Positions 42,991-52,192 of a stretch of 64,000 nt of DNA are shown here, one piece after another (the first letter of the stretch is position 1; every line of letters starts with the position of its first letter). The notes beneath the pieces were generated by a model that was not told the DNA's origin, did not search any database, and saw only the letters and a list, made by a program, of their open reading frames with translations. The position numbers and the translations under genes were made by a program. This DNA is from Halomonas sp. GD1P12 (GTDB taxonomy: Bacteria > Pseudomonadota > Gammaproteobacteria > Pseudomonadales > Halomonadaceae): assembly GCF_025725645.1 (NCBI RefSeq), contig NZ_CP107007.1, positions 620,001-684,000 of the forward strand, in the 5' to 3' direction.

Positions 42991-43599
42991 TTAGCGCGTC
43001 CCCTCCAGCACCGTGCCGAGCTGCTGTAGGTAGGCCACCAGCGCGGTGATCTCCGGGGTGCCTTCGACCGCCGCGCGGGCGCCGTCGATCTGCTCGTCGG
43101 AGTAGGGCACGCCCAAACGCTTGAGCGCACGCATCTTGGCCGGCGTGTCGGCGCCGTCGAGCTCGCGCTCGAAAAGCCAAGGGTAGGCGGGCATGATCGA
43201 CTCCGGCACCACGTCGCGCGGGTTGTAAAGATGCGCCCGGTGCCAGGCGTCGCTGTAGCGCCCGCCGACCCGGGCCAGATCCGGCCCGGTGCGCTTGGAG
43301 CCCCAGAGAAAGTTGTGCTCATAAAGGCCTTCGCCGGCCACACTGTAGTGGCCATAGCGCTCGGTTTCGGCGCGAAACGGGCGGATCATCTGCGAATGGC
43401 AGCCCACGCACCCTTCGCGGCGGTAGATATCGCGCCCTTCGAGCTCGAGCGCGGTCAGCGGCGTCAGCCCCTCGACGGGCTCGGTGACGTCCTTTTGAAA
43501 AAACAGCGGCACGATTTCGGCAAGCCCACCAAAGCTGATCGCCACCAGAATCAGCGCGCCCAGAAGCCCGGCGTTTTTTTCGACCAGCTCATGCTTCAT
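42991..43599 (-). CDS. ccoO: Cytochrome c oxidase cbb3-type subunit II
   Basis: The 202-residue monohaem subunit has one N-terminal membrane helix (about 10-32) and the haem c site [14 protein letters not shown] near residue 60; [17 protein letters not shown] contains the distal methionine ligand region. It overlaps ccoN by 11 bases and abuts ccoQ. Confidence 0.96.
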   Translation of the reverse strand: MKHELVEKNAGLLGALILVAISFGGLAEIVPLFFQKDVTEPVEGLTPLTALELEGRDIYRREGCVGCHSQMIRPFRAETERYGHYSVAGEGLYEHNFLWGSKRTGPDLARVGGRYSDAWHRAHLYNPRDVVPESIMPAYPWLFERELDGADTPAKMRALKRLGVPYSDEQIDGARAAVEGTPEITALVAYLQQLGTVLEGTR

Positions 43600-45112
43600 G
43601 GCGGGCCTCCCGATGACGGGCTTTTTCGTGATGGGCCTGGTTGTGAGGGCCTTGGTTGTGAGCGGCCTGGTCGAGCGCGGCGCGCGACGAGGCGGCCTTG
43701 ATCGTCATGTAGACATTGAACGCCATGACCAGCGTGCCCGCCAAAAACAAAAGCCCACCCACCATGCGCACGAGATAGCCCGGGTGGCTCGCCTCGACCG
43801 CATCGACGAAGCGGTACATCAGCGTGCCGTCGGCGTTGACCGCGCGCCACATTATCCCCTGGATGACGCCATTGGCCCACATCGCCATGACGTACAAAAG
43901 CGTGCCGCACAGCGCGAGCCAAAAGTGCAGCGCGATCAGCGGCGTCGAGTACATGGCGGTGCGCCCGTAAAGGCGTGGAATCATGTGATAGAGCGAGCCG
44001 AAGGTGATCATCGCTACCCAGCCAAGCGCGCCGGAGTGAACGTGACCGATGTTCCAGTCGGTGTAGTGGGAGAAGGCATTGACGGTCTTGATCGCCAGCA
44101 TCGGGCCTTCAAAGGTCGCCATCCCGTAGAAGGTCAGCGCGGTGACCAGAAAGCGCAGGATCGGGTCGGTGCGCAGCTTATGCCAGGCACCCGAAAGCGT
44201 CATGATGCCGTTGATCATGCCGCCCCAGGAGGGCACCAGCAGTATGATCGACATCACCATGCCCAGCGACTGCGCCCAGCTCGGCAGCGCCGTGTAGTGA
44301 AGGTGGTGCGGGCCGGCCCACATGTAGATCATGATCAGCGCCCAGAAATGGACGATGGAGAGCCGGTAGGAGTAGATCGGCCGCTCGGCCTGTTTGGGCA
44401 CGAAGTAGTACATCATGCCGAGAAACCCGGCGGTCAGGAAAAAGCCCACCGCGTTGTGGCCGTACCACCACTGCACCATGGCATCCACCGCACCCGTGTA
44501 GAGCGAAGTCGAATACATCGGCGTGACCGGAAGCGCGGCGTTATTGACGATATGCAGCACCGCAATGGTGAGAATGAACGCCGCAAAGAACCAGTTGGCC
44601 ACGTAGATGTGCGAGGTTCTACGCCGCTTGAGCGTCATCAGAAACACGATCGCGTAGCAGATCCACACCACCGCCAGCACGATGCTGATCGGCCATTCGA
44701 GTTCGGCGTACTCCTTGGTGGTGGTGTAGCCCATCGGTAGCGATACCAGCGCCGAGACGATCACCGCCTGCCAGCCCCAAAAGGTGAAGGCGGCGAGCCG
44801 GTCGCTATAGAGCCGTGTCTGGCAGGTGCGCTGAACCACGTAATAGGAAGTGGCAAACAGCGCCGAGCCGCCGAAAGCGAAGATTACGAGATTCGTGTGC
44901 AGCGGGCGCAGCCGGCCAAAGCTCGTCCAGGCAAGCCCCAGGTTCAGCTCCGGCCAGACCAGCTGGGCGGCCAGCAACAGCCCCACGCCCATACCAACGA
45001 TCGCCCACACCACGGCCATGATCGCGAACTGGCGAACGACCTTGTAGTTGTAAATATCGCTATAGACATCGCTGTAAACGGGCGAAGCGGTGCGGGGTGG
45101 TACGGTTTGCAT
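43589..45112 (-). CDS. ccoN: Cytochrome c oxidase cbb3-type subunit I
   Basis: The 507-residue haem-copper catalytic subunit has 12 or more membrane helices. Haem and CuB histidines are seen in [33 protein letters not shown] and [12 protein letters not shown]. It reduces oxygen with high affinity at the inner membrane. I chose ATG 45112 (MQTVPPR); an ATG four codons upstream lacks a ribosome-binding site. It heads the ccoNOQP operon. I did not find a complete Anr box in the 280 bp upstream. Confidence 0.96.
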   Translation of the reverse strand: MQTVPPRTASPVYSDVYSDIYNYKVVRQFAIMAVVWAIVGMGVGLLLAAQLVWPELNLGLAWTSFGRLRPLHTNLVIFAFGGSALFATSYYVVQRTCQTRLYSDRLAAFTFWGWQAVIVSALVSLPMGYTTTKEYAELEWPISIVLAVVWICYAIVFLMTLKRRRTSHIYVANWFFAAFILTIAVLHIVNNAALPVTPMYSTSLYTGAVDAMVQWWYGHNAVGFFLTAGFLGMMYYFVPKQAERPIYSYRLSIVHFWALIMIYMWAGPHHLHYTALPSWAQSLGMVMSIILLVPSWGGMINGIMTLSGAWHKLRTDPILRFLVTALTFYGMATFEGPMLAIKTVNAFSHYTDWNIGHVHSGALGWVAMITFGSLYHMIPRLYGRTAMYSTPLIALHFWLALCGTLLYVMAMWANGVIQGIMWRAVNADGTLMYRFVDAVEASHPGYLVRMVGGLLFLAGTLVMAFNVYMTIKAASSRAALDQAAHNQGPHNQAHHEKARHREARHEA

Positions 45113-45343
45113 AGTGAATTCCATCGATCGCGAGAGGGCATCAAGGCCCTGGGCGAGTCTAGCCTGGCCGGGCGCCGAGCTAAATAGCGCCGGTGGGAAA
45201 AGCCTCGCGCGAGATTCGGGTCAGATTATGACAGTTTTGATTGACGCGCCGGGGGCAATTACGGCATTCTTCGACGGCGCTTTCGCAGGCCCTCGGGCCC
45301 TGGTCGCCAACACGCTAATTTGAATCAAAATTCTTTCAGCGTA

Positions 45344-45371
45344 TTGACACCCAACCCGAACCCTGTAGAAT
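45344..45371 (+). promoter_or_regulatory. Strong promoter of the Val/Asp tRNA cluster
   Basis: A consensus -35 TTGACA (45344-45349) and -10 TAGAAT (45366-45371) are spaced by 16 bases, ending 19 bases before the first tRNA-Val. Confidence 0.8.
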
Positions 45372-45390
45372 GCAGCGCCACGTGACCAGC

Positions 45391-45466
45391 GGGTGGTTAG
45401 CTCAGTTGGGAGAGCACCAGCCTTACAAGCTGGGGGTCACTGGTTCGAACCCAGTACCACCCACCA
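45391..45466 (+). tRNA. tRNA-Val (anticodon TAC)
   Basis: A 76-base cloverleaf with acceptor GGGTGGT, anticodon loop CTTACAA, T-loop TTCGAAC and encoded CCA. It is identical to the copy at 45745-45820. Confidence 0.96.
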
Positions 45467-45511
45467 TTTTTAATGGGTTGGCACGTGTAGCAGTAAAAGT
45501 TGATGTAATGC

Positions 45512-45588
45512 GGACCGGTAGTTCAGTTGGTTAGAATGCCGGCCTGTCACGCCGGAGGTCGCGAGTTCGAGTCTCGTCCGGTCCGCCA
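45512..45588 (+). tRNA. tRNA-Asp (anticodon GTC), copy 1
   Basis: A 77-base gene with acceptor GGACCGG, anticodon loop CTGTCAC and encoded CCA. Its D-loop reads CAGTTGGTT, differing at one base from the two other copies (CAGTCGGTT). Confidence 0.96.
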
Positions 45589-45620
45589 CATCATCGTTTA
45601 TTGCCAAGTTATCGCTATTC

Positions 45621-45697
45621 GGACCGGTAGTTCAGTCGGTTAGAATGCCGGCCTGTCACGCCGGAGGTCGCGAGTTCGAGTCTCGTCCGGTCCGCCA
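45621..45697 (+). tRNA. tRNA-Asp (anticodon GTC), copy 2
   Basis: A 77-base gene with encoded CCA, identical to the copy at 45866-45942 and one base different from copy 1. A 32-base spacer separates it from copy 1. Confidence 0.96.
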
Positions 45698-45744
45698 CGA
45701 TAACCTGATGTAGTAAATGATCAAGCGCGCCTGCGTTGATTATT

Positions 45745-45820
45745 GGGTGGTTAGCTCAGTTGGGAGAGCACCAGCCTTACAAGCTGGGGGTCACTGGTTC
45801 GAACCCAGTACCACCCACCA
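45745..45820 (+). tRNA. tRNA-Val (anticodon TAC), second copy
   Basis: A 76-base gene with encoded CCA, identical to 45391-45466. It lies 47 bases after tRNA-Asp copy 2 in the same orientation, presumably on the same transcript. Confidence 0.96.
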
Positions 45821-45865
45821 TTTAAAAGCGCCTCTGAACCGCCTTTAAATGGTCGATCCAAAAGT

Positions 45866-45942
45866 GGACCGGTAGTTCAGTCGGTTAGAATGCCGGCCTG
45901 TCACGCCGGAGGTCGCGAGTTCGAGTCTCGTCCGGTCCGCCA
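45866..45942 (+). tRNA. tRNA-Asp (anticodon GTC), copy 3
   Basis: A 77-base gene with encoded CCA, the last of the cluster. It is followed by T-rich sequence (45946-45975) without an obvious stem, so how the transcript ends is unclear. Confidence 0.96.
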
Positions 45943-46043
45943 TCGATTTTTCCTTCCTGCTTTATCTTTTCTCTCCAATTCGTTTTTATCAATTGATTTG
46001 GGCCCTTTCGCGCTCGAATACCCTCTATTCACGCTTTATGCAT

Positions 46044-46070
46044 AAAAAACCCCGAGCCGTGGCCCAGGGT
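46044..46070 (-). terminator. Terminator after the glcDEFG operon
   Basis: On the minus strand an 8-bp stem (CCCTGGGC, loop CACG, GCTCGGGG, with one G-T pair) is followed by six T residues. It lies 24 bases after the glcG stop. Confidence 0.75.
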
Positions 46071-46093
46071 CATCGTGTTTGTGTGCCTGACGT

Positions 46094-46495
46094 TTAGCCA
46101 ATCGCGCTCACGCCGGCTTTGGCGATTTGAACGTCCTGCTCGGGTTTGACGCCGGAAACGCCGACGGAGCCGACCACCTGGTCATCCACCATGATCGGTA
46201 CGCCGCCGGTGAGCATGCCCGTCAGCGGCGCGGAAACAAACGCCGTGCGCCCGCCGTTGATCATGTCTTCGAACACCTGGGTTTCTTTGCGCCCAATGGC
46301 GGCATTACGCGCCTTGTGCGTGGCGACATCGGCGCTGAAGGGGGCGGCGCCGTCGAGGCGGCGAAGGCCCAGCAGATGGCCGCCGTCGTCGGCCACGGCG
46401 ATGGTCACTGCCCAGCCCTGGCGTTCGGCCTCTTGTTGCGCGGCGTCGAGCACGCGGTTGACATCGGTGTGACCCAGTACGGCTTTGGTTTTCAT
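46094..46495 (-). CDS. glcG: GlcG/HbpS-family protein
   Basis: The 133-residue protein belongs to the DUF336 family (E. coli GlcG 134 residues; HbpS of Streptomyces binds haem). It shows VTIAVADDGGHLLGLRRLDGA and the C-terminal GGVPIMVDDQVVGSVGVSG motif. Its function in glycolate use is not known. It is the last gene of the glcDEFG order, 76 bp after glcF, followed by a terminator. A second, longer paralog lies at 52271-52729. Confidence 0.88.
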   Translation of the reverse strand: MKTKAVLGHTDVNRVLDAAQQEAERQGWAVTIAVADDGGHLLGLRRLDGAAPFSADVATHKARNAAIGRKETQVFEDMINGGRTAFVSAPLTGMLTGGVPIMVDDQVVGSVGVSGVKPEQDVQIAKAGVSAIG

Positions 46496-46571
46496 ACGGC
46501 GTTTCCTTTTGCGTTGTCGTGTAAGCGATTATTCAGGCGCCCGGCTTCGTGAGCAGGCGCCAAGTGGTCAA

Positions 46572-47801
46572 TCAGGCGAGCGCGGCGTCGACGACCTCGA
46601 CCCAGTGGCGCACCGGCGTGCGGTTGGCGCTCGCCAGATGGGTTTGGCAGCCGATATTGGCGGTGACGATCATTTCCGGGTCACCGGCTTCCAGCGCCGC
46701 GAGCTTGTTGTCGCGAAGCTGGGTCGCGATCTCCGGCTGGGTGATCGAGTAGGTACCTGCCGAGCCGCAGCAGAGGTGACTATCCTGCACCGGCGTGAGC
46801 GTGAAGCCAAGCCGGGTCAGCACGCCTTCGACCGCGCCGTTAAGCTTTTGCGCGTGTTGCAGCGTGCAGGGGCAGTGAAATGCCAGGCGCTTTTGCGCTT
46901 GAACGCTCAGTTTCTCAAGCGGCTCCTCGCGCAGGACCTCGACGATATCCCGGGCCAGGGCGCTGACGCGCTTCGCCTTGTCGGCGTAGGCGGGGTCGTC
47001 TTTCAGCATCTCGCCGTACTCTTTCACAAACGCCCCGCAGCCGCTGGCGGTCTGAACGATCGCCTCGATGCCACTTTCGACGTGGGGCCACCAGGCGTCA
47101 ATATTGGCGCGCATGCGCTCGCGCCCGGCTTCCTGGGCGTTCAGGTGGAAATCGATCGCTCCGCAGCAGCCCGCTTCCTGAACCGGCGTCAGGCCGATAT
47201 CGAGCCGGTCGAGTAGCCGTGCCGTGGCGGCGTTGGTGTTGGGCGAAAGCCCGGGCTGCACGCAGCCCTCGAGAATCAGCATCTGGCGCGTGTGGGCGCT
47301 TTGCGGGCGCTTGCCGGCGTCCACCGGGGGCGGCGGCATCTTGGCTCTGAGCGGGCCCGGCACCAGCGGCTTGAAGGTCTGGCCGAGTGTTAACAGCGCC
47401 TTGAAGCGTTTGGGCTCGACCATCATCTTTCTAAGTGCGAAGCGAGTGGCGCGCTCGGCGGCCGGGCGCGGTACTCGGCGCTCGATTTCCGCGCGGCCGA
47501 TGTTCAATAGCTTGTGGTACTCGACCCCGGACGGGCAGGTGGTTTCGCAGTTCTGGCAGGTCAGGCAGCGGTCGAGATGCAGGCGTGTCTCCTCGGTCAC
47601 CTGGCTGTCGTCGTCCGCGCTCTCAAGAAGCTCCTTCATCAGATAAATGCGCCCGCGCGGGCCGTCGCGCTCGTCGCCCAACAGCTGGTAGGTGGGGCAG
47701 GTGGCGTTGCAAAAACCGCAGTGAACGCAGGTGCGAAGAATCCGCTCGGCTTCCTGGATATGGGGTTTCTGGCGATCGGCATCGGTAAAGTGCGTTTGCA
47801 T
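46572..47801 (-). CDS. glcF: Glycolate oxidase iron-sulfur subunit
   Basis: The 409-residue protein has two 4Fe-4S motifs (CVHCGFCNATCP near residue 25 and CLTCQNCETTCP near 79) and two CCG domains (EAGCCGAIDFH and HLCCGSAGTYS). It passes electrons from the FAD subunits GlcD/GlcE to the membrane quinone pool. E. coli GlcF has 407 residues. It lies 11 bases after glcE. Confidence 0.95.
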   Translation of the reverse strand: MQTHFTDADRQKPHIQEAERILRTCVHCGFCNATCPTYQLLGDERDGPRGRIYLMKELLESADDDSQVTEETRLHLDRCLTCQNCETTCPSGVEYHKLLNIGRAEIERRVPRPAAERATRFALRKMMVEPKRFKALLTLGQTFKPLVPGPLRAKMPPPPVDAGKRPQSAHTRQMLILEGCVQPGLSPNTNAATARLLDRLDIGLTPVQEAGCCGAIDFHLNAQEAGRERMRANIDAWWPHVESGIEAIVQTASGCGAFVKEYGEMLKDDPAYADKAKRVSALARDIVEVLREEPLEKLSVQAQKRLAFHCPCTLQHAQKLNGAVEGVLTRLGFTLTPVQDSHLCCGSAGTYSITQPEIATQLRDNKLAALEAGDPEMIVTANIGCQTHLASANRTPVRHWVEVVDAALA

Positions 47802-47812
47802 GAAAGCTCTCC

Positions 47813-48925
47813 TTAAAGCCCCGCGTACAGCCGGCCCGGGTTGAAAATACCGTGGGTATCGAGCTCGGCCTTGAGCCTTTTGTGATACTTCTCGACGACC
47901 GGGTCGAGCGGCATGAAGGGCGAGTCCGCCCCGCCCTGGGCTGCGGGCGTAAAGCAGGTAGCGTGGCCGCCGGCCTGCTGGCAGGCGCGGCGCAGCGCCT
48001 CACCGTCATGGGTCTTGATCCAGCGCTGGCTGCCCGCCCAGTCGTAAAAAATATCCGTCTCGTCAACGTCGATATCGAGCGGCGCGGTGTGGGGCGGGAG
48101 CGAGGCGCGCCAGAGTGCCTGGCCGGAGGTCCGCGTGAAGAAGTCGTGCTGGTGGTCGCGCAGCTGAGTCCAGAACGCATCCTCGAGCGGCTCTCCGCCC
48201 AGGCGCTCCCGGGTCGCCTTCACCGAGCTTTGGCCGCCTTCCAGGCGAAGGAACAGCGTGTTCTGGTGCCAGGCCGCGCCGGTGATCGGCAGCGGCTCGC
48301 GGCCAAGCGTGGAGAGTGTGCTTAGCGCGTCCTCGATACCCATGCCGTCAAGGCGCAGGCTGTCGGTGGCCGCCGGCCGGGGCAATACCTTGAAGGAGAT
48401 ATCGGCCAGCACGCCGAGCGTACCCTGAGCGCCGGCCATCAGCCGCGAGACGTCGTAGCCGGCGACGTTTTTCATCACCTCGCCGCCAAAGCTCAGCAGT
48501 TTGCCTTCTTGCGTGATGACGTGAGAGCCGAGCACGAAGTCCCGCGCCGCGCCCGCCCAGGGGCGGCGCGGGCCGGAAAGGCCGGTGGCGACAGCGCCGC
48601 CAATGGTACTGGCCTGGCCAAAGCGCGGCGGCTCGAAGGGCAGCATTTGATGCTTTGCGGCGAGCGCGGCTTCGAGTGTGGCAAGGCGGGTGCCGGCGCG
48701 CACGGTCACGACCAGCTCGACCGGGTCGTAGGTGATGATGCCGCTATGCTCGGTCATATCGAGCGTGATGCCCTCGACCGGCCGGCCGTAAAAGCCGCGA
48801 GTGTCGCCGCCCTTGATGCGCAGCGGCGCGCGGCTTTGGTAGGCGTTGGCCACCTGCTGGCAAAGGGCCTCGCTGATATCGCGATCCGGCGCCCGTGTCG
48901 CTGGGTCAGTCGCTGGTTCAGTCAT
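47813..48925 (-). CDS. glcE: Glycolate oxidase FAD-binding subunit
   Basis: The 370-residue protein has the FAD_binding_4 fold with RIKGGDTRGFYGRP and FGQASTIGGAVATGLSGPRR (about residues 35-120), and lacks the full GlcD C-terminal domain. GlcE pairs with GlcD. I chose ATG 48925 because AAAGGA lies six bases before it; the ATG two codons upstream directly abuts that site. It lies 33 bp after glcD. Confidence 0.93.
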   Translation of the reverse strand: MTEPATDPATRAPDRDISEALCQQVANAYQSRAPLRIKGGDTRGFYGRPVEGITLDMTEHSGIITYDPVELVVTVRAGTRLATLEAALAAKHQMLPFEPPRFGQASTIGGAVATGLSGPRRPWAGAARDFVLGSHVITQEGKLLSFGGEVMKNVAGYDVSRLMAGAQGTLGVLADISFKVLPRPAATDSLRLDGMGIEDALSTLSTLGREPLPITGAAWHQNTLFLRLEGGQSSVKATRERLGGEPLEDAFWTQLRDHQHDFFTRTSGQALWRASLPPHTAPLDIDVDETDIFYDWAGSQRWIKTHDGEALRRACQQAGGHATCFTPAAQGGADSPFMPLDPVVEKYHKRLKAELDTHGIFNPGRLYAGL

Positions 48926-48958
48926 GGTCATTCCTTTCTCTCGTTCGCGGCGGCCTTT

Positions 48959-50458
48959 TTAAAAACGCGGCAGCTCCGGGTGGGGCAGATCGTTGTTGTG
49001 CACGTGCATGGCGCCAAACTCGGCGCAGCGTGCAAGCGTGGGGATGTTCTTGCCCGGATTGAGCAGACGCTTGTCGTCGAACGCTGCCTTCACCGCGTGA
49101 AACACGGTGATCTCATCGGCCTGGAACTGGCTGCACATCTGGTTGATCTTCTCGCGACCCACGCCGTGCTCGCCGGTGATCGAGCCGCCGGCGGCGACGC
49201 ACAGCTCCAGAATCTTGCCGCCCACGTCCTCGGCAAGCTCGAGCTCGCCTTCCTTGTTGGCATCGAACAGGATCAGCGGATGCATGTTGCCGTCACCGGC
49301 GTGAAAGACGTTGGCGACCCTCAGACCGCTCTCCTCAGAGAGCGCCGCGATGCCCTTGAGTACCCGCGGCAGCTCCTTGCGCGGAATGGTGCCGTCCATG
49401 CAGTAGTAGTCCGGCGACATGCGGCCCACCGCAGGGAAGGCGTTCTTGCGCCCGGCCCAGAATTTGGCCCGCTCGGCCTCGTCCTTGGCCTGCTGAATGT
49501 CGGTAGCGCCGGCTTTTTCCAGTACCCGGCGCACGGTCTCGCAGTCATCGTCCACGTCCGCTTCGACGCCGTCGAGTTCGCACAGCAGGATCGCCTCGGC
49601 GTCCAGCGGGTAGCCCGCCCGCACGAAGTCCTCGGCGGCCTGGATAGCGAGTTTGTCCATCATCTCGAGCCCGCCGGGCACGATACCGGCGGCGATGATG
49701 TCGCCTACCGCGCGGCCGGCCTTCTCGACATCGTCGAAGCTCGCCATCAGCACCTTGGCGACGGTGGGCTTGGGCAAAAGCTTCACGGTGATCTCGGTGA
49801 CCACGCCGAGCATGCCCTCGGAGCCGTTGATCAGCGCGAGCAGATCGAAGCCCGGGGCATCAAACGCCTCCGAGCCGAGCGTCATGTGCTCGCCTTCGAT
49901 GGTCAATACGTCGACGCGCAGCACGTTATGTACGGTCAGCCCGTACTTCAGACAGTGCACGCCGCCGGCGTTTTCCGCCACGTTGCCGCCGATCGAACAG
50001 GCGATCTGCGAGGAGGGGTCCGGCGCGTAGTAAAGCCCGAAAGGCGCGGCGGCCTCGGAAATCGCCAGATTGCGCACGCCGGGCTGCACCCGGGCAAGCC
50101 GGGCGTCCGGGTCGACGTCGATGATCTTGTTGAAGCGCGACATGACCAGCAAAACGCCTTGTTCTAGCGGCAGCGCCCCGCCGGAAAGGCCGGTGCCCGC
50201 GCCGCGAGTCACCACCGGCACGCCAAGTTCGAAACAACACTTCAAGAGCGCCTCGACCTGCTCGAGGTTTTCCGGCAGCGCCACCAGCATGGGCAGCACG
50301 CGGTAGGCCGCCAGGCCGTCGCACTCAAAGGGGCGTAGATCCTCTTCGCGAGAGAGCAGAGTGAGCGTCGGGGCGGCGCGCTCGAGGGCAGTGAGCACCT
50401 CGCGCTTGTCACGGTCGATCAGCTCGCCGTCGAGGCGCGCGTCATAGAGGATATTCAT
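48959..50458 (-). CDS. glcD: Glycolate oxidase subunit GlcD
   Basis: The 499-residue flavoprotein has the same length as E. coli GlcD. FAD-binding motifs are VTRGAGTGLSGGALP near residue 85 and CSIGGNVAENAGGVH near 142. The C-terminal oxidase domain has MHPLILFD and GSITGEHGVGREK, with the active-site histidines. With GlcE and GlcF it oxidises glycolate (and often D-lactate) to the 2-oxoacid. It diverges from glcC across 149 bp, which contain a GntR operator. Confidence 0.96.
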   Translation of the reverse strand: MNILYDARLDGELIDRDKREVLTALERAAPTLTLLSREEDLRPFECDGLAAYRVLPMLVALPENLEQVEALLKCCFELGVPVVTRGAGTGLSGGALPLEQGVLLVMSRFNKIIDVDPDARLARVQPGVRNLAISEAAAPFGLYYAPDPSSQIACSIGGNVAENAGGVHCLKYGLTVHNVLRVDVLTIEGEHMTLGSEAFDAPGFDLLALINGSEGMLGVVTEITVKLLPKPTVAKVLMASFDDVEKAGRAVGDIIAAGIVPGGLEMMDKLAIQAAEDFVRAGYPLDAEAILLCELDGVEADVDDDCETVRRVLEKAGATDIQQAKDEAERAKFWAGRKNAFPAVGRMSPDYYCMDGTIPRKELPRVLKGIAALSEESGLRVANVFHAGDGNMHPLILFDANKEGELELAEDVGGKILELCVAAGGSITGEHGVGREKINQMCSQFQADEITVFHAVKAAFDDKRLLNPGKNIPTLARCAEFGAMHVHNNDLPHPELPRF

Positions 50459-50560
50459 ATCCCCTCCTGTTATTAGGGTACTGATTTTTTAAAAACGCTA
50501 GGTCACGGGATAGCCGCTAATCTGAGCTTTTTTTGTGTACCTGTCCAGCCTGTGGTGCAA

Positions 50561-50571
50561 TGGTCTGACCA
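50561..50571. promoter_or_regulatory. GntR/FadR-type operator between glcD and glcC
   Basis: TGGT-CTG-ACCA is an exact match to the TGGTnnnACCA palindrome bound by FadR-subfamily regulators such as PdhR, LldR and GlcC. It sits between the divergent glcD and glcC genes, 37 bp before glcC, so it probably controls both. Confidence 0.7.
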
Positions 50572-50607
50572 GTTGATGGTCGCCCCTTTACCGTTGGAGA
50601 CACCCGC

Positions 50608-51387
50608 GTGACATCCTCATTCATGGAACCCTCGCTTGGCCGGCGTGCCCCGGAGCACGTGGCAGCGAGAATCGAAGAGCTGATTCTTGAAGGGGTGTTT
50701 CGCCCGGGCCAGCTGCTGCCTTCCGAGCGCCGGCTATGTGAGCGGCTGGGCGTTTCTCGCGCCTCGCTGCGTGAAGGCCTTCGCATTCTGCGCAGTAAAA
50801 GCATCATCGAGACCCGCCAGGGGCGCGGTTCGGTCGTGGCCTCGCTGCTCCCCATGCCTCAGCAGGGGCCGCTGATGCACCTGTTTCGCGACCATCCACG
50901 TACGCTGTTCGATTTGCTGGAAGTGCGCTCGCTGCTGGAGGGGGAGTCCGCGTACCTGGCCGCTCGCCGCGGCACTTCGATGGACCGCGTGCTGATTACC
51001 CGGCGCTATCAGGAGATGGCCGAGTACGTCGAACACGCCGAGCCAATCGACGTAGAGCAGCTGGCGCGCTTTGATCACGCTTTCCATCTGGCGATCTCCC
51101 AGGCCTCGCACAACCCGGTGCTGGTGCACACCCTGCAAAGCCTGACGGATCTGCTGCTGAGCTCGGTGTTTGCCTCGGTCAAGCACCTTTACCACCGCCC
51201 GGCGCCGCGCGCGATGATCAACCACCAGCACCAGCAACTTTTCGAAACCGTCATCGCCGGCGACGCCGACGGCGCACGGCGCGTCGCGCTAGAGCACCTT
51301 TCCAGCATCACCGAGCTCTTGCGCGAGCTGGATCTCGAGAACGAGCGGTTGGAGCGCTCGGCGATGCGCCTTGAAGAGTGGCGTTGA
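50608..51387 (+). CDS. glcC: GlcC-like FadR-family transcription regulator
   Basis: The 259-residue regulator has an N-terminal winged helix (ILEGVFRPGQLLPSERRLCE, then LGVSRASLREGLRIL) and a FadC/FCD effector domain with the DHAFHLAISQASHN metal/ligand segment and two further histidines. It starts with GTG 50608 after GGAG. Its position opposite glcDEFG matches E. coli glcC, an activator responding to glycolate; PdhR or LldR-type specificity cannot be excluded. Confidence 0.85.
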   Translation: MTSSFMEPSLGRRAPEHVAARIEELILEGVFRPGQLLPSERRLCERLGVSRASLREGLRILRSKSIIETRQGRGSVVASLLPMPQQGPLMHLFRDHPRTLFDLLEVRSLLEGESAYLAARRGTSMDRVLITRRYQEMAEYVEHAEPIDVEQLARFDHAFHLAISQASHNPVLVHTLQSLTDLLLSSVFASVKHLYHRPAPRAMINHQHQQLFETVIAGDADGARRVALEHLSSITELLRELDLENERLERSAMRLEEWR

Positions 51388-51388
51388 T

Positions 51389-52069
51389 TCAGGCGCTGGC
51401 CGCGTTTTGGCCGTCGTCGCCTATGACGCCGGCCAGCGTCGCCACCTCGATCTTATTGCAGAGGTGTTCGCGCAGTACTTCGCCCAGTTTTTGACTATCG
51501 CGATTTTCCAGCGCCGTGATCATTTGTTCGTGGTCGTCAACGGCACGACGCCAAAACTGCTCGGTCATCTTCTTGGAATAGCGTACGCGTTTGACCCGTT
51601 GGCTCAGGTTGTTGTAAGTCTCCTGTAGCACCGGGTTATCGGAAGCGGCCAGAATACGTTCGTGAATCTGACGGTTCATATCGAAATAGTTGTTCAAATC
51701 GCGCGCGTGGTAGTACCCGAGCATGGCATCGTGAAGCGTGCGAATGTGTTTGATTTCACTGTCGTCGATATGTCGACAGGCAAGTTCACCCGCCAGCCCC
51801 TCCAGTGCCGCCATTAGATCGTAGGTATCCTTCACGCTCTTGAAGGTCAGGCGTACCACGCGCGCGCCGCGATTGGGCAAAATCTGAATTAGCCCCTCGG
51901 CGGCCAGCACCTTGAGCGCTTCGCGAAGCGGCGTACGCGAGACGCCGAACTGCTCGCAAAGCTCTCTTTCCGAGATACGCTCTCCCGGCGCGAGCTCGCC
52001 GTGCTCGATTAAATCGCCGATGCGGTCGGCCACCTCTCGATACAAGTGGCGCTGTAGAATTTTGGTCAT
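51389..52069 (-). CDS. GntR/FCD-family transcription regulator
   Basis: The 226-residue protein has a GntR winged helix (LIEHGELAPGERISERELCE, FGVSRTPLREALKVL) and an all-helical FCD domain (NRQIHERILAASDNPVL). It is convergent with glcC (one base between stops) and diverges from the GlcG-like/TRAP cluster. I propose that it controls that cluster through TGAATTCA palindromes at 52185, 52864 and 57972. The effector is unknown. Confidence 0.85.
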   Translation of the reverse strand: MTKILQRHLYREVADRIGDLIEHGELAPGERISERELCEQFGVSRTPLREALKVLAAEGLIQILPNRGARVVRLTFKSVKDTYDLMAALEGLAGELACRHIDDSEIKHIRTLHDAMLGYYHARDLNNYFDMNRQIHERILAASDNPVLQETYNNLSQRVKRVRYSKKMTEQFWRRAVDDHEQMITALENRDSQKLGEVLREHLCNKIEVATLAGVIGDDGQNAASA

Positions 52070-52184
52070 GGCACGCTCCTTTATTCTGACTTACGCCTTT
52101 CTAGCGGCCCTGTGAAAGCGTCAATCGGCGAATGGTGTTTTTTTCTATAGTGGCGATGCGGTTTCTGTTCTGCAAAGATAATTA

Positions 52185-52192
52185 TGAATTCA
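52185..52192. promoter_or_regulatory. TGAATTCA palindrome 1 (candidate GntR operator)
   Basis: The 8-bp palindrome in ATTATGAATTCACTGG lies in the divergent region between the GntR gene and the GlcG-like gene, 79 bp before the latter. The same core recurs at 52864 and 57972. Confidence 0.5.

Noticed and set aside
42827..43180. N-terminal extension of ccoP over ccoQ and ccoO
   Set aside because: The extension covers ccoQ and the end of ccoO in another frame; GTG 42826 has a good ribosome-binding site and the CcoP N-terminus.
45321..45328. TTGAATCAA near the tRNA promoter as an Anr site
   Set aside because: The half-sites are separated by one base instead of four.
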